64,000 nt of DNA, from contig NZ_FTPD01000045.1 in NCBI RefSeq assembly GCF_900156895.1, positions 166,639-230,638 on the forward strand. Direction: 5' to 3'. Positions 35,966-44,051 of the stretch are shown here, piece by piece (positions within the stretch are counted from its first letter, which is position 1; each line of letters begins with the position of its first letter). This DNA is from Mesorhizobium prunaredense. GTDB lineage: Bacteria > Pseudomonadota > Alphaproteobacteria > Rhizobiales > Rhizobiaceae. Position numbers and translations under genes: made by a program. The notes beneath the pieces were generated by a model. It saw only the letters and a list, made by a program, of their open reading frames with translations. It made no database searches and had not been told where the DNA came from.

Positions 35966-37279
35966 CTAGGACGGCGTTCCGATGGGAACAAGTAATTTTT
36001 CACCGTTGTGGTCGATCTCGATCAATTCCCTCTTCTGGCGGGCTGCAAATCCTTTGTGGAAGATAATGGCGTTCATGAAGGCAAACGTCATTGCAAGCGC
36101 CTCGGTCCGCAAGGGATAATCGACGAGCGAATGGATGAGAAGAAACGACACGGAGAGAAACGCCGCCTTTTGAAGGGGATCGCGACGAACTCTGGCAAGC
36201 GCCATAGAAAGCATTACGAAATAAAGCGCCATTAACAGAACAGCAAGAACTCCGCCTTCGAAAGCTATTTCAAGATACTCATTGTGAGCATGATTTACAT
36301 ATTGCTTGAAAATCATCCCTTCCTTTTCATATATCTGGTAGGCCCTTTGGAAATTTCCAAACCCGACGCCGGTTGCCCAATTCTCTTTGATCCCCTCAAT
36401 GGTGGTGCGAGCAAACTCTCCTCGCCCGAAAGCTGGATCAATCGCGTCGGCTTCGATCTTCGTCCATGCGCCTATCGTATAGGCTGAAAGGCCTATGAAA
36501 ACTGCAAGGATGCCGAGTCCACTCACCCTGGAACGGGCTGAAAGAAAGACTATGGACAGGACGGTGATCGCCAACCCGATCAGAACGCCGGCACGCGAAC
36601 CGGCGGCCAAAAGGAGCAGCAAAAGCGTGGCCAGCCCGAGCGATCCGGACAAAAGATGTCCGCGGAACAGACCGTAATAAACGACGAAGGGGATAGAAAC
36701 AAAAAGTAACGCCGCAAAATGATTCTGGTTGGCGAAAAGCCCGGCGTTGATCGTGAAAGGCAACAATCCCTCTATGGCGATGTCATTCGAGAGCGAATAT
36801 TGAATCGCGCCTGCCAGGCCGTTGCAGATAACACCCATAAAGAAGAACGGCAGAAGTGCATGGACCTGCGCGACACGCAAACGCAATACACTCAAAAAAA
36901 ACGCCGCCAAGGCCACCAGATACAACAGAGATTCGATCGTCCGTCCGACACCGACGCTGACGAAGCGAAATCGGGTTTCTCCAACCAGCCCGGAATCTGC
37001 GAGCAACAGCTCCGGTCGCAATCCGCTGAATATCGCCGCAGGCAGCGGGACGATTTGCAAAACCACCAGCGCCACAGCAAAGATAAGCAGCCACAGAACA
37101 GAACGGGGGATTCTCTGACCAGAGCTTTGTGAAAAGACCGCCGCCGCCGAGATGATTGCCGCGACCTCAATCAGCGTGTCCGTGTAAAGGCCGCTCGCAG
37201 TGCCACCGCCGATCAGCAGCGATATGAACAGAACCGATCCGAGGAGATATTTATCCCATTCCGATGGCCGGTCGCTCAA
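35966..37279 (-). CDS. O-antigen ligase/polymerase (Wzy_C) family membrane protein
   Basis: The product is 437 aa if translation starts at TTG 37277-37279, which overlaps the TGA of the TPR gene (TTGA). The frame is open further upstream inside that gene, so the start is inferred. About ten to twelve hydrophobic helices surround a large loop with ENWATGVGFGNFQRAYQIYE and YVNHAHNEYLEIAFEGG. The HxHNxYL pattern in that loop is typical of Wzy_C (O-antigen ligase-like) proteins. It probably polymerises the repeat unit exported by the neighbouring Wza/Wzz system. Confidence 0.8.
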   Translation of the reverse strand: MSDRPSEWDKYLLGSVLFISLLIGGGTASGLYTDTLIEVAAIISAAAVFSQSSGQRIPRSVLWLLIFAVALVVLQIVPLPAAIFSGLRPELLLADSGLVGETRFRFVSVGVGRTIESLLYLVALAAFFLSVLRLRVAQVHALLPFFFMGVICNGLAGAIQYSLSNDIAIEGLLPFTINAGLFANQNHFAALLFVSIPFVVYYGLFRGHLLSGSLGLATLLLLLLAAGSRAGVLIGLAITVLSIVFLSARSRVSGLGILAVFIGLSAYTIGAWTKIEADAIDPAFGRGEFARTTIEGIKENWATGVGFGNFQRAYQIYEKEGMIFKQYVNHAHNEYLEIAFEGGVLAVLLMALYFVMLSMALARVRRDPLQKAAFLSVSFLLIHSLVDYPLRTEALAMTFAFMNAIIFHKGFAARQKRELIEIDHNGEKLLVPIGTPS

Positions 37280-38532
37280 GATGAAAGTCTCTCGATGCTC
37301 AATTTGTGCATTACCAATGTGCCGACATATCGAAAGCGCCAGCTCTCGGCAATGGCGGCAGTTTCCAGCTTCAATAATTGCATGGAGCACCCAGGTCCAA
37401 CCGAAAAATCCTGACTGAGGGCCTGACGATTGTATGTACCCTCCGGAATATTGAACCGCGCTATTTCGCCAGCAGGCGCCACGCATCTGATCGACCAGAA
37501 CAACTCTTTAGGAAGCTTCAGGTTTCTTGCAGACGCAGCCAGAGAAATCTTGTAGGAGCCTGGCGGCAGTTGGACATACTGCTGGAGAGCCGTGTTCTTG
37601 ACGGGCGTATTGAGGAAGCGGACCGTCGCCCCCCCCTCACCTTCGACCGCATCCTGGGATGTTGCAAACGTAACTTCCAGGCCCGACTGATCACCGACGT
37701 GCCAATCGAAAGGCTTGCCGCTCCGCACCGGTTCAAAGGTACTGTTGAAAACATACCCGCCCAATTTCCGTTCCTGATCGGACAGGCTGAAAAGGAACAA
37801 CCGATACGCCCGTTCATATTCCTTTTGACCAATGTACCCTTTGATCACATAGGACAATTCGCTCGAGTTCGGCGGCGCACTTGTCCCAGTCAAATCGAGC
37901 AGCAGCCGATTTGCGAAATCGAGCCCGTCGGGGGTTTTAGCCAGAGTGATCAACAGATTGGACCTCCAGGGCGCCGCGGCTCTGATGGCTGCCAGCACAG
38001 CGTGGTATCCATCGGGGTTTGAGAGGATTGTCGGCAGCCCCTCGGCGATCGCCGATAATTGATCTGGCCATCGCCGCAGCAAAATATCGATGTCGCGGAC
38101 TGCCCCGGACAGATCGCCTATTCCGATGGAGCGGCCTATCGACCTCTGGAGCGAGAGGATCTCGGTCTTGGATAATTTTCGAGCTTGATCGAAAAATTCG
38201 TAGGCCTGGTCTTTTGCGCCCTGTCGGTACTTGATTTCGCCGATCAGGCTGTAGAGACGTGCGTCCGCAAGATCAAAGCGGAGCGCGCTTTCGGCCTTGG
38301 CAAGCAATGCATCGAAATCGGGAGTGTTGCTCGTATCGTTCAGGTCGCCGGTGATTCCGCCTATCAGGGCATCGACGTTCAACGGATCCAGTACGAGGGA
38401 AACGGCCGGCGTTTCGGTCTCAAGAAACCGACTTAGCCCGATCGATGAAGCCGCCAACACTAGAACGGATGCGGCGAACCAAACGCTTGAACGCTGGAGA
38501 TTTTGCGTAAACGGGTTGGCCTGCTCCGTCAT
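37276..38532 (-). CDS. Membrane-anchored TPR-like protein of the polysaccharide locus
   Basis: The product is 418 aa from ATG at 38532 (MTEQANPFTQ). The start lies about 110 nt inside the end of the Wzz/kinase gene, a long overlap supported by both frames keeping sensible protein sequence. Residues about 17-36 are one membrane helix (WFAASVLVLAASSIGLSRFL). Residues 60-190 show helical repeats resembling TPR (AESALRFDLADARLYSLIGE, AYEFFDQARKLSKTEILSL). The C-terminal 150 residues are beta-rich and resemble a carbohydrate-binding sandwich. No enzyme motif is seen. Placed between co-polymerase and polymerase, it may organise them. Confidence 0.7.
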   Translation of the reverse strand: MTEQANPFTQNLQRSSVWFAASVLVLAASSIGLSRFLETETPAVSLVLDPLNVDALIGGITGDLNDTSNTPDFDALLAKAESALRFDLADARLYSLIGEIKYRQGAKDQAYEFFDQARKLSKTEILSLQRSIGRSIGIGDLSGAVRDIDILLRRWPDQLSAIAEGLPTILSNPDGYHAVLAAIRAAAPWRSNLLITLAKTPDGLDFANRLLLDLTGTSAPPNSSELSYVIKGYIGQKEYERAYRLFLFSLSDQERKLGGYVFNSTFEPVRSGKPFDWHVGDQSGLEVTFATSQDAVEGEGGATVRFLNTPVKNTALQQYVQLPPGSYKISLAASARNLKLPKELFWSIRCVAPAGEIARFNIPEGTYNRQALSQDFSVGPGCSMQLLKLETAAIAESWRFRYVGTLVMHKLSIERLSS

Positions 38533-40798
38533 CGACCCTGCCCTCCAGTTTCGGGGTATTCGCGCCATAATCGTAGTATTGGTAGTTCATATATTTGTAC
38601 GCGTAATTGTAGTCGAACTTGTTCACGGCAAACTTTGTCATTGCTGCTCCGACCATGTTTGCGCCGGCGGCCCGCAGGCGTTTCAGCGCCGTCTTCGCCG
38701 ATTTGCGTGTCACCTGATTGGTGGAAATGACCATCAACGTTCCCTCGGCAAGCCTGCTGAGGATGGGTGCATCTGAAAGGCCGACGATCGGCGGAGCATC
38801 GATTATGACAAGATCAAAGCGCTTGCCAAGATTGGTCAAGATCAACGCCATCTTTGGAGACGAGAGCAAATCCGCTGGGTTCGGCGGGAGTGTTCCAGAG
38901 GTCAGAACGGTTACGTTCGGATACTTCGTTGGCCTGAAAATACTCGCCAGATCGTCCTTGCGAACGGTGTTCGTAAGAAGATTGCTCAATCCAATTGTGT
39001 TGTCGAGACCAAACAGCCGATGAAGGTTCGGCTTTCGCAGATCACCGTCAACAATGAGGACCCTTGCGCCGAGTGCTGCAAAATCCTGCCCCAGCTTGAA
39101 CGATGTGGTCGACTTGCCCTCCGAGGGTTCCGCACTCGTGACAAGCAGCGAACGCGGCGCGCCCTCAGCACCGGAGAACTGTAGCGATGTTCGAAGTGAG
39201 CGATAGGCCTCTGACAACCCGGATTTTTGATCGGAGATGCTGGCAATAAGTTCTCGGTCGTCGACAAGCGGCAGGATGCCGAGCATCACCAATCCTAGTT
39301 CCTTTTCGATCTGCTCAGGATTGGTAAAGGTGTTGTTTAACAACTCGATGACGTAAATAATCGATGCGGTCAGAGCCATAAAAAGCGTCAGCGTAATTGC
39401 AAGATTTATAATTAGGCGCGGAGAATACGGCGCTCTTGGCGGCATTGCGAAATCGACAACCGCCGCACTTTGCGTCTTGAGTTCGGAGCTCACACCGACC
39501 TCATTTAGCTTAGCAATAAGACTATCATACTGCGATCGGTTCGAATCGACCTCTCGCTTAAGGATCGTGTATTTGATATTCTTGTCATTAAATACGACTT
39601 GTTGATTTTCCATTTCCCCAAGTTTCGACCTAAGATCGGCTTCCTTATTCTGCGCTTCTTGATATTTTTGCCGCAGTGAATCGGTTATGGTCATAACGCC
39701 GTTGTCATAAAGCCTTTGCAGCTCTTTGATCTGCGCCTGAAGCTGCTGCATCTCTGGAAAGCCAGGCTTCAATATGCCCAGTTTCTGCTGGTATTGGCTG
39801 GTCAATTCCGACAGCTTTTCGGTGATCTTCTGCAGACCTTCGCTTTCCAAGACTGGGCCGAGGCTCGCCCCGCGACCTTTGTCTATCTGGTCCACCATCC
39901 GTCCAGCATCGAGCCGATCCTGGATTGCTGTCGCGAGTGCTGTGTTCAGGGCCTCGATATTCGATCCAATCAGCGATTTGTCGTCGCCGGTTATTGTGAT
40001 GCCTGCGTCCTTTGCGTAAGCGACAAGTTCCTCTTCGGATTTCTGAAGCTTTTGCTTTACCTGCAACACCTGTTCCTGGATGAACTGCCTTGCTAGATCG
40101 GATGTCTCGCTGGTTTGGTCGAGGCGTTGATCGATGAAGCTTTGCGCAACCTGATTGGCTATATCACTTGCATATTTCGGTTGCTGATCGGCATAAGCAA
40201 TCGACAGCAGGCTCGTGTTGGTGACCAGAGTCACGGTTAGATTATTCAGAACGCGCCCAATCGCAATTGCCTCGCGCTCCTCCGGAGTTCTTTCCTGAAT
40301 CGAAGGCGCTTTGGATATGCCGAAGGCACGATAGAAGATATTGCTGAGCGAGAAGTCGGGTTTCGGAAACAGGAAGTCGGCCTTTTCGCTAAGCCCTAGT
40401 TGAAACACCACACGTTGCGCCAATGAGCGGCTTTTCAGCTTTTCTCGTGTGGTTAAAAATGCCCGCACGTCGCTGTTTTCAGAAATCACCTCGATATCTT
40501 GGAAGACTTTTGCCGAGGGAACAAGAACTTCCAATTTTGTAGTGGCCCGATATTTTGGGGTCTGCATCATCGTAACAACGATGCCGGCGACAAGCCCGCC
40601 CGCTATCATCATGACGATCAGCCACCGATACTGGGCAACATAGAAAATCAGCTTGAGCGGGTTGAAGCCCTCTTCTCTCTCGGAATAATCGTGACCATAC
40701 GGGCTGTAGTTTTGCGCACCGTCATAATACAGGTCCGCAGACAAGGCCTGGCCATGCCCTGGGCCTGCAATTTGATGCTGTCTGTTACGGTCGAGCAT
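38420..40798 (-). CDS. Polysaccharide co-polymerase with C-terminal BY-kinase (ExoP/Wzc type)
   Basis: The product is 792 aa. Two membrane helices (WLIVMMIAGGLVAGIVVTMM near residue 60, and INLAITLTLFMALTASIIYV near 470) flank a Wzz domain with a long coiled-coil (residues about 230-420). The cytoplasmic kinase has Walker A SAEPSEGKSTTSFKLG, Walker A' ARVLIVDGDLRKPNLHRLFG and Walker B FDLVIIDAPPI. A tyrosine cluster (YNYAYKYMNYQYYDYG) near residue 740 is the likely autophosphorylation tail, though about 40 more residues follow it, which is unusual. It sets chain length; its phosphorylation is reversed by the CpsB-type phosphatase encoded nearby. Confidence 0.9.
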   Translation of the reverse strand: MLDRNRQHQIAGPGHGQALSADLYYDGAQNYSPYGHDYSEREEGFNPLKLIFYVAQYRWLIVMMIAGGLVAGIVVTMMQTPKYRATTKLEVLVPSAKVFQDIEVISENSDVRAFLTTREKLKSRSLAQRVVFQLGLSEKADFLFPKPDFSLSNIFYRAFGISKAPSIQERTPEEREAIAIGRVLNNLTVTLVTNTSLLSIAYADQQPKYASDIANQVAQSFIDQRLDQTSETSDLARQFIQEQVLQVKQKLQKSEEELVAYAKDAGITITGDDKSLIGSNIEALNTALATAIQDRLDAGRMVDQIDKGRGASLGPVLESEGLQKITEKLSELTSQYQQKLGILKPGFPEMQQLQAQIKELQRLYDNGVMTITDSLRQKYQEAQNKEADLRSKLGEMENQQVVFNDKNIKYTILKREVDSNRSQYDSLIAKLNEVGVSSELKTQSAAVVDFAMPPRAPYSPRLIINLAITLTLFMALTASIIYVIELLNNTFTNPEQIEKELGLVMLGILPLVDDRELIASISDQKSGLSEAYRSLRTSLQFSGAEGAPRSLLVTSAEPSEGKSTTSFKLGQDFAALGARVLIVDGDLRKPNLHRLFGLDNTIGLSNLLTNTVRKDDLASIFRPTKYPNVTVLTSGTLPPNPADLLSSPKMALILTNLGKRFDLVIIDAPPIVGLSDAPILSRLAEGTLMVISTNQVTRKSAKTALKRLRAAGANMVGAAMTKFAVNKFDYNYAYKYMNYQYYDYGANTPKLEGRVDDGAGQPVYAKSPAFKRLVRRIRSSVGGFIDRAKSVS

Positions 40799-40849
40799 TG
40801 CGTGACAACCTTAGGTTTGTCTCTGGGCTTAATTTTGACCGGCCATGAT

Positions 40850-41629
40850 TTACAATCCGGGGACTACGGCAAGTCTCGCTGCGCTTGATGCAACTCCGAG
40901 AGCATCCTTGAGATTGTTCATCGCAATTTTCGATTTCGAGGCGAAGACGACAATCTTGTCGCCACCATAGATGCGTGGATTGCGGCTCTTGCCGGCGCGA
41001 ATCTGTTCCACATCGTAATTTGCGACCAATGTGTTTGGGCCGATATTGCGGTAGACAAACACTTTTTTTGCATCGCCAACGGCATTGAACCCCCCGGCGA
41101 GGGCGACCGCGTCGATGAGGGAGGAATTGCTCGACACCGGAAAAATACCGGCCCTGGTGACTTCGCCATCGACGGTAACGCGCTGTCCGATCGATTCCTT
41201 GATATAGACCGATACATCGGGCGACTGCAAATAGTTGGTGCCGTAGGCCGTTTCGATTTCCTGCTCAAGCTGACGAACGGTCTTCCCTGCCGCGGTGACG
41301 GTCCCGATAAGTGGAAGCGAAATTTGCCCGCCGGCGTCGACTTGCACGGTTCTGTTCAGATTGTCGACCTGGAACACATTCACCTCCAGCACATCGTTCG
41401 GCGACAAAGGCTGCTCGTTGCCGTTCTGGGTGTTCTGCGGCGCAGGCAGCTCTTTTACGACCTGCAAGGCGCCACCGCCCGAGAGCGGCGCCGACGATGC
41501 CGTCAGTTGCAGCGCATCGACGGCAGCCGGCGAAGACGATGTCGACGACGTGCTCGTGCAGGCAGAGAGCGAAGCGAGCAAGACAATCATCGCCCCTGTA
41601 TGGCTTTTTGCGAAATGAAAAACGTCCAT
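40850..41629 (-). CDS. Wza/ExoF-like outer-membrane polysaccharide export lipoprotein
   Basis: The product is 259 aa. The N-terminal signal ends in a lipobox (LLASLSAC, Cys near residue 24). The Poly_export region follows: LSPNDVLEVNVFQVDNLNRT, GGQISLPLIGTVTAAGKT and TNYLQSPDVSVYIKES, then an SLBB domain (GQRVTVDGEVTRAGIFPV, SLIDAVALAGG). It should form the outer-membrane exit channel and dock with the co-polymerase encoded 51 bp downstream. It starts by overlapping the phosphatase gene stop by one base. Confidence 0.9.
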   Translation of the reverse strand: MDVFHFAKSHTGAMIVLLASLSACTSTSSTSSSPAAVDALQLTASSAPLSGGGALQVVKELPAPQNTQNGNEQPLSPNDVLEVNVFQVDNLNRTVQVDAGGQISLPLIGTVTAAGKTVRQLEQEIETAYGTNYLQSPDVSVYIKESIGQRVTVDGEVTRAGIFPVSSNSSLIDAVALAGGFNAVGDAKKVFVYRNIGPNTLVANYDVEQIRAGKSRNPRIYGGDKIVVFASKSKIAMNNLKDALGVASSAARLAVVPGL

Positions 41630-42438
41630 TACGCTGTCCCACCCTTCAACAAGCGACCCAATCCTGCAAAGCGACCGGCGTTGCCGGGACTTGGCTTTTT
41701 CGAGCGTGCCTTTCCGACCGGCTCGAGCGGCCGGTTCGCCAATATTTCGCCTGGACGTTTCAACACCATGTTGCGGGCCTCATCTTCCCCACATCGCTTC
41801 GCCGCCGCGGCGACGGCCTGCGAAAGCCCAGGACGCCGGCGGGTGGCGCCATGGGTGTCCGATGCGATTATATCCACCCTGCCCTCGTCAATCAGCTTTT
41901 CCGAATAGTAAAGCGCCGTGCGTCCAAAAGCACCAACAATCGAGTCTGCCGTAAGCTGAACAAGGCAGCCGATTGCATTCAACCTCTCGACAATATCGTA
42001 ATTTGCTTTGATCCAAGTTAACCGCTCAGGATGGGTAAGAATCGGAACGAACCCGGCGTTAATGAGGCGCAGAGCCAGATCTTCCAGTCTTGGCGGTAAA
42101 ACGTGATGCGGCGGTTCGAAAAGAAAATAACGAGATCTGTTCAAGGTCGGCACGCTACCCAGCGCCAATTGCTCCGGAAGATCCGGCGCTATATGCACGT
42201 CGGCGCCAACATAAAGAGCAAGCGGTATTGCGGCGCGGCGTAGCGCCTGCTCGAACTCTTTAACCGCTCGGGCAATATTTGCCGATCCGTTTTCATACAT
42301 ACCAGGCACGATATGCGGTGTACACGCCATATGGGTCGTTCCGTCGGCCACCGCCAGCCGCGCCATTTCCAGCGATTCGGCAAGACTGGACGAGCCGTCG
42401 TCAAGACCAGGCAAGATATGGGAATGCAGGTCGATCAT
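41629..42438 (-). CDS. CpsB/YwqE-type manganese-dependent tyrosine phosphatase
   Basis: The product is 269 aa from ATG 42436-42438, giving MIDLHSHILPGLDDGSSSL, the canonical PHP-type opening with its metal-binding HSH and DDG. Other metal ligands lie in MACTPHIVPGMYEN, ILTHPERL and IIASDTHGATRRRP. An upstream ATG (42525) would add 29 unrelated residues. Such enzymes dephosphorylate BY-kinases; the kinase is two genes downstream, so the pair forms a regulatory loop for polymer length or amount. The C-terminus (about 40 residues, basic) goes beyond the usual end of the family. Confidence 0.87.
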   Translation of the reverse strand: MIDLHSHILPGLDDGSSSLAESLEMARLAVADGTTHMACTPHIVPGMYENGSANIARAVKEFEQALRRAAIPLALYVGADVHIAPDLPEQLALGSVPTLNRSRYFLFEPPHHVLPPRLEDLALRLINAGFVPILTHPERLTWIKANYDIVERLNAIGCLVQLTADSIVGAFGRTALYYSEKLIDEGRVDIIASDTHGATRRRPGLSQAVAAAAKRCGEDEARNMVLKRPGEILANRPLEPVGKARSKKPSPGNAGRFAGLGRLLKGGTA

Positions 42439-42817
42439 TGACGTTTGTGGCCGCACCCAAGCAACGTAACGACTTCTCCCAAACAACAGGTAAATGCACC
42501 GCCCGCACGATAGCGAATGACGCATTCATCAAGTTCATGCAATGCGGTAGATGCCAGACTCAAGCTATTCGCTGACAGCGTGCAAGCTAATGATCAGCGT
42601 TGCCGCGCCACCTGTCACAGCGCCACCTGGCCGGGTGAGACGAATCCACCTGGGCCGAAGCGCATCCAGCTCCAACTCAAGTGATAGAGCGGTATGGTTG
42701 ACGAATTCGATCAATATCCCGACTCCAGCCGGCGCGCCAAGGCCAAGGCATGGAGGCACCGGCAATACAATACAGCAGATGCAGTCACATGCCTCTGCTG
42801 TATTGTGTTAACCGCGC
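42439..42817. other. Gap upstream of the phosphatase gene
   Basis: This probably contains the promoter of the export operon. A minus-strand frame at 42565-42765 (66 codons, beta-like sequence GILIEFVNHTALSLELELDA) is plausible as a small protein, but has only a TTG start and no ribosome site, so it is not called. A strong palindrome is listed separately. Confidence 0.4.
42767..42806. terminator. Perfect 13-bp inverted repeat after the FecR-like gene
   Basis: ACAATACAGCAGA (42767-42779) pairs perfectly with TCTGCTGTATTGT (42794-42806) around a 14-nt loop. It begins 11 nt after the stop of the minus-strand gene ending at 42818, so a terminator is likely. No T run follows the stem, so an operator for the downstream export operon is a real alternative. 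Confidence 0.55.
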
Positions 42818-43333
42818 CTAACGGCTGACAGCGCCACCGTCGTCGCCGTCATCCTGCGTTGCAGCAAGAATACCGGCCGCACCGGCCATGCCCCCAAAAA
42901 TAAAGAGCGGGGTGTTGGACCGGTTGCCGCCCGGGGGAATCTGACCCGTATGCTCAGAACTAACGGCGGCAGCCGTCTGCTCGGAGCCCACAACTTTCAG
43001 GCAGATGTTGTTCTCGATACGGGAAATGTCGAGGCTTGAATTCGCCGGCACATCCAGGTTGCAGCCACCAACATTAACGGAGGCCGCCCCCTTGGCACCG
43101 ACCACTATGCGGCTGCCGAAATCCAGAGCATTTCCCGCCTTGGCAGGACCATAGCCAGCGGCCTGCGAAACCATGACGTCGCCATTGGCGCGCCCGATGG
43201 AACCAATCGAATTCGCAGCTGCCTGGTAGGGAGTCGTACAGGTGCAAGACGCATCCTGAGCGAACGACGAAACCGGGCCGAAACCGATCGAGGCGACAAA
43301 TCCGGCCAACGCAACTTTTACAGTGAGGTTCAT
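42818..43333 (-). CDS. Small secreted FecR-like protein with C-terminal glycine-rich helix
   Basis: The product is 171 aa with AAGGA 9 nt before the ATG. Residues 1-25 are a signal peptide (VALAGFVASIGFGPVSSFA|QD). Then IGRANGDVMVSQAAGYGPAKAG..., LDFGSRIVVGAKGAASVNVGG and CNLDVPANSSLDIS give the pattern of the FecR-like beta domain (a GxVxVS...G..L..G..I..G..G.A.V repeat) with two conserved cysteines. A hydrophobic segment (LFIFGGMAGAAGILAA) and acidic tail (TQDDGDDGG) end the chain. Similar proteins occur beside alphaproteobacterial polysaccharide exporters, but their role is unknown. It may sense or anchor the polymer. Confidence 0.65.
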   Translation of the reverse strand: MNLTVKVALAGFVASIGFGPVSSFAQDASCTCTTPYQAAANSIGSIGRANGDVMVSQAAGYGPAKAGNALDFGSRIVVGAKGAASVNVGGCNLDVPANSSLDISRIENNICLKVVGSEQTAAAVSSEHTGQIPPGGNRSNTPLFIFGGMAGAAGILAATQDDGDDGGAVSR

Positions 43334-43654
43334 TCGTTTCGATCCTTTTTGTCCCGCCGCACCTCGGCCCGCCCAGGCACCGAGATATTGAACAAGCGCG
43401 TAACAGCTTTTTGCGTTGATTCCAACCTGCTGCGCTTATGCGAGATGATTTTTTGGTTTCTGCTGTGTTTCATTGGACACACTCACTTGGCAGATTTGAA
43501 TCTAATGTTTCGTGCAAAGGCAAGTTTATTTCATGGCCTTAATGGCCGCCATCGCAGCGATTCTTGGTAGACGAACTATGGTCGAGTCTGTTTAACGTCG
43601 GCGATCGCACATTCTGTCTTTCGTTTTATGACAGGCACTTGGCTAAGCTGTGAA
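43334..43654. other. Upstream region of the FecR-like gene
   Basis: The stretch is AT-richer than its surroundings, as expected for a promoter. No coding frame is supported and no clear -35/-10 pair was found. Confidence 0.4.
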
Positions 43655-44026
43655 CTACGAACCTGACAAGCAGGATTTGTAGGTCGAACCTGCTTGCGCC
43701 GGCTGTCCGCACAAGATGCCATTCTCGGCAAGTTTGGCGGCCAAATCCGCGCCATCGGGCGTGAGGCATTGCACAACGATGGCATCACCAAGCTTTGAGG
43801 CGATATTGCCGTCGCAAGGCGTCCCCTTGCCGACCGGCTTGCAGGTCAGGGCGAGCCCTTGGTAGTCCCGGCGCGCCGCGTCCGTTACGATGGCACGCAG
43901 GGATTGAGGCTTGGTAAACGCCACGCCGCATAGCACAATTTTGCGGCCGGCGACGCGGAGATCGTAGACTTCGATCTTTGAGAGAGGTGCTAGCCGTTTG
44001 CCCGATCGAACCGACAAGCGAGGCAC
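43655..44026 (-). CDS. Hypothetical protein, possible degenerate staphylococcal-nuclease (SNase)-like fold
   Basis: The product is 123 aa. The order of elements resembles thermonuclease-like proteins: VYDLRVAGRKIVLCGVAF, then a central segment, then VVQCLTPDGADLAAKLAENG with a final TYKSC. The catalytic Arg and Glu residues of active SNases cannot be placed with confidence. Four to five cysteines suggest an exported protein with disulfides, yet no signal peptide is visible from the ATG at 44026. It lies 26 bp after the glycosyltransferase gene on the same strand. The assignment is tentative. Confidence 0.45.
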   Translation of the reverse strand: MPRLSVRSGKRLAPLSKIEVYDLRVAGRKIVLCGVAFTKPQSLRAIVTDAARRDYQGLALTCKPVGKGTPCDGNIASKLGDAIVVQCLTPDGADLAAKLAENGILCGQPAQAGSTYKSCLSGS

Positions 44027-44051
44027 TTTCTTCGTCTGAATATTCTATGCG

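Noticed and set aside
38420..38568. Extra 12 codons before the TPR protein start
   Set aside because: The ATG at 38532 directly precedes a natural cytoplasmic segment and membrane helix; the longer form only adds basic residues from the overlapping kinase gene.
42565..42765. Minus-strand 66-codon frame downstream of the FecR-like gene
   Set aside because: It looks somewhat protein-like but has only a TTG start, no ribosome site and follows a strong hairpin directly. Support is too weak.
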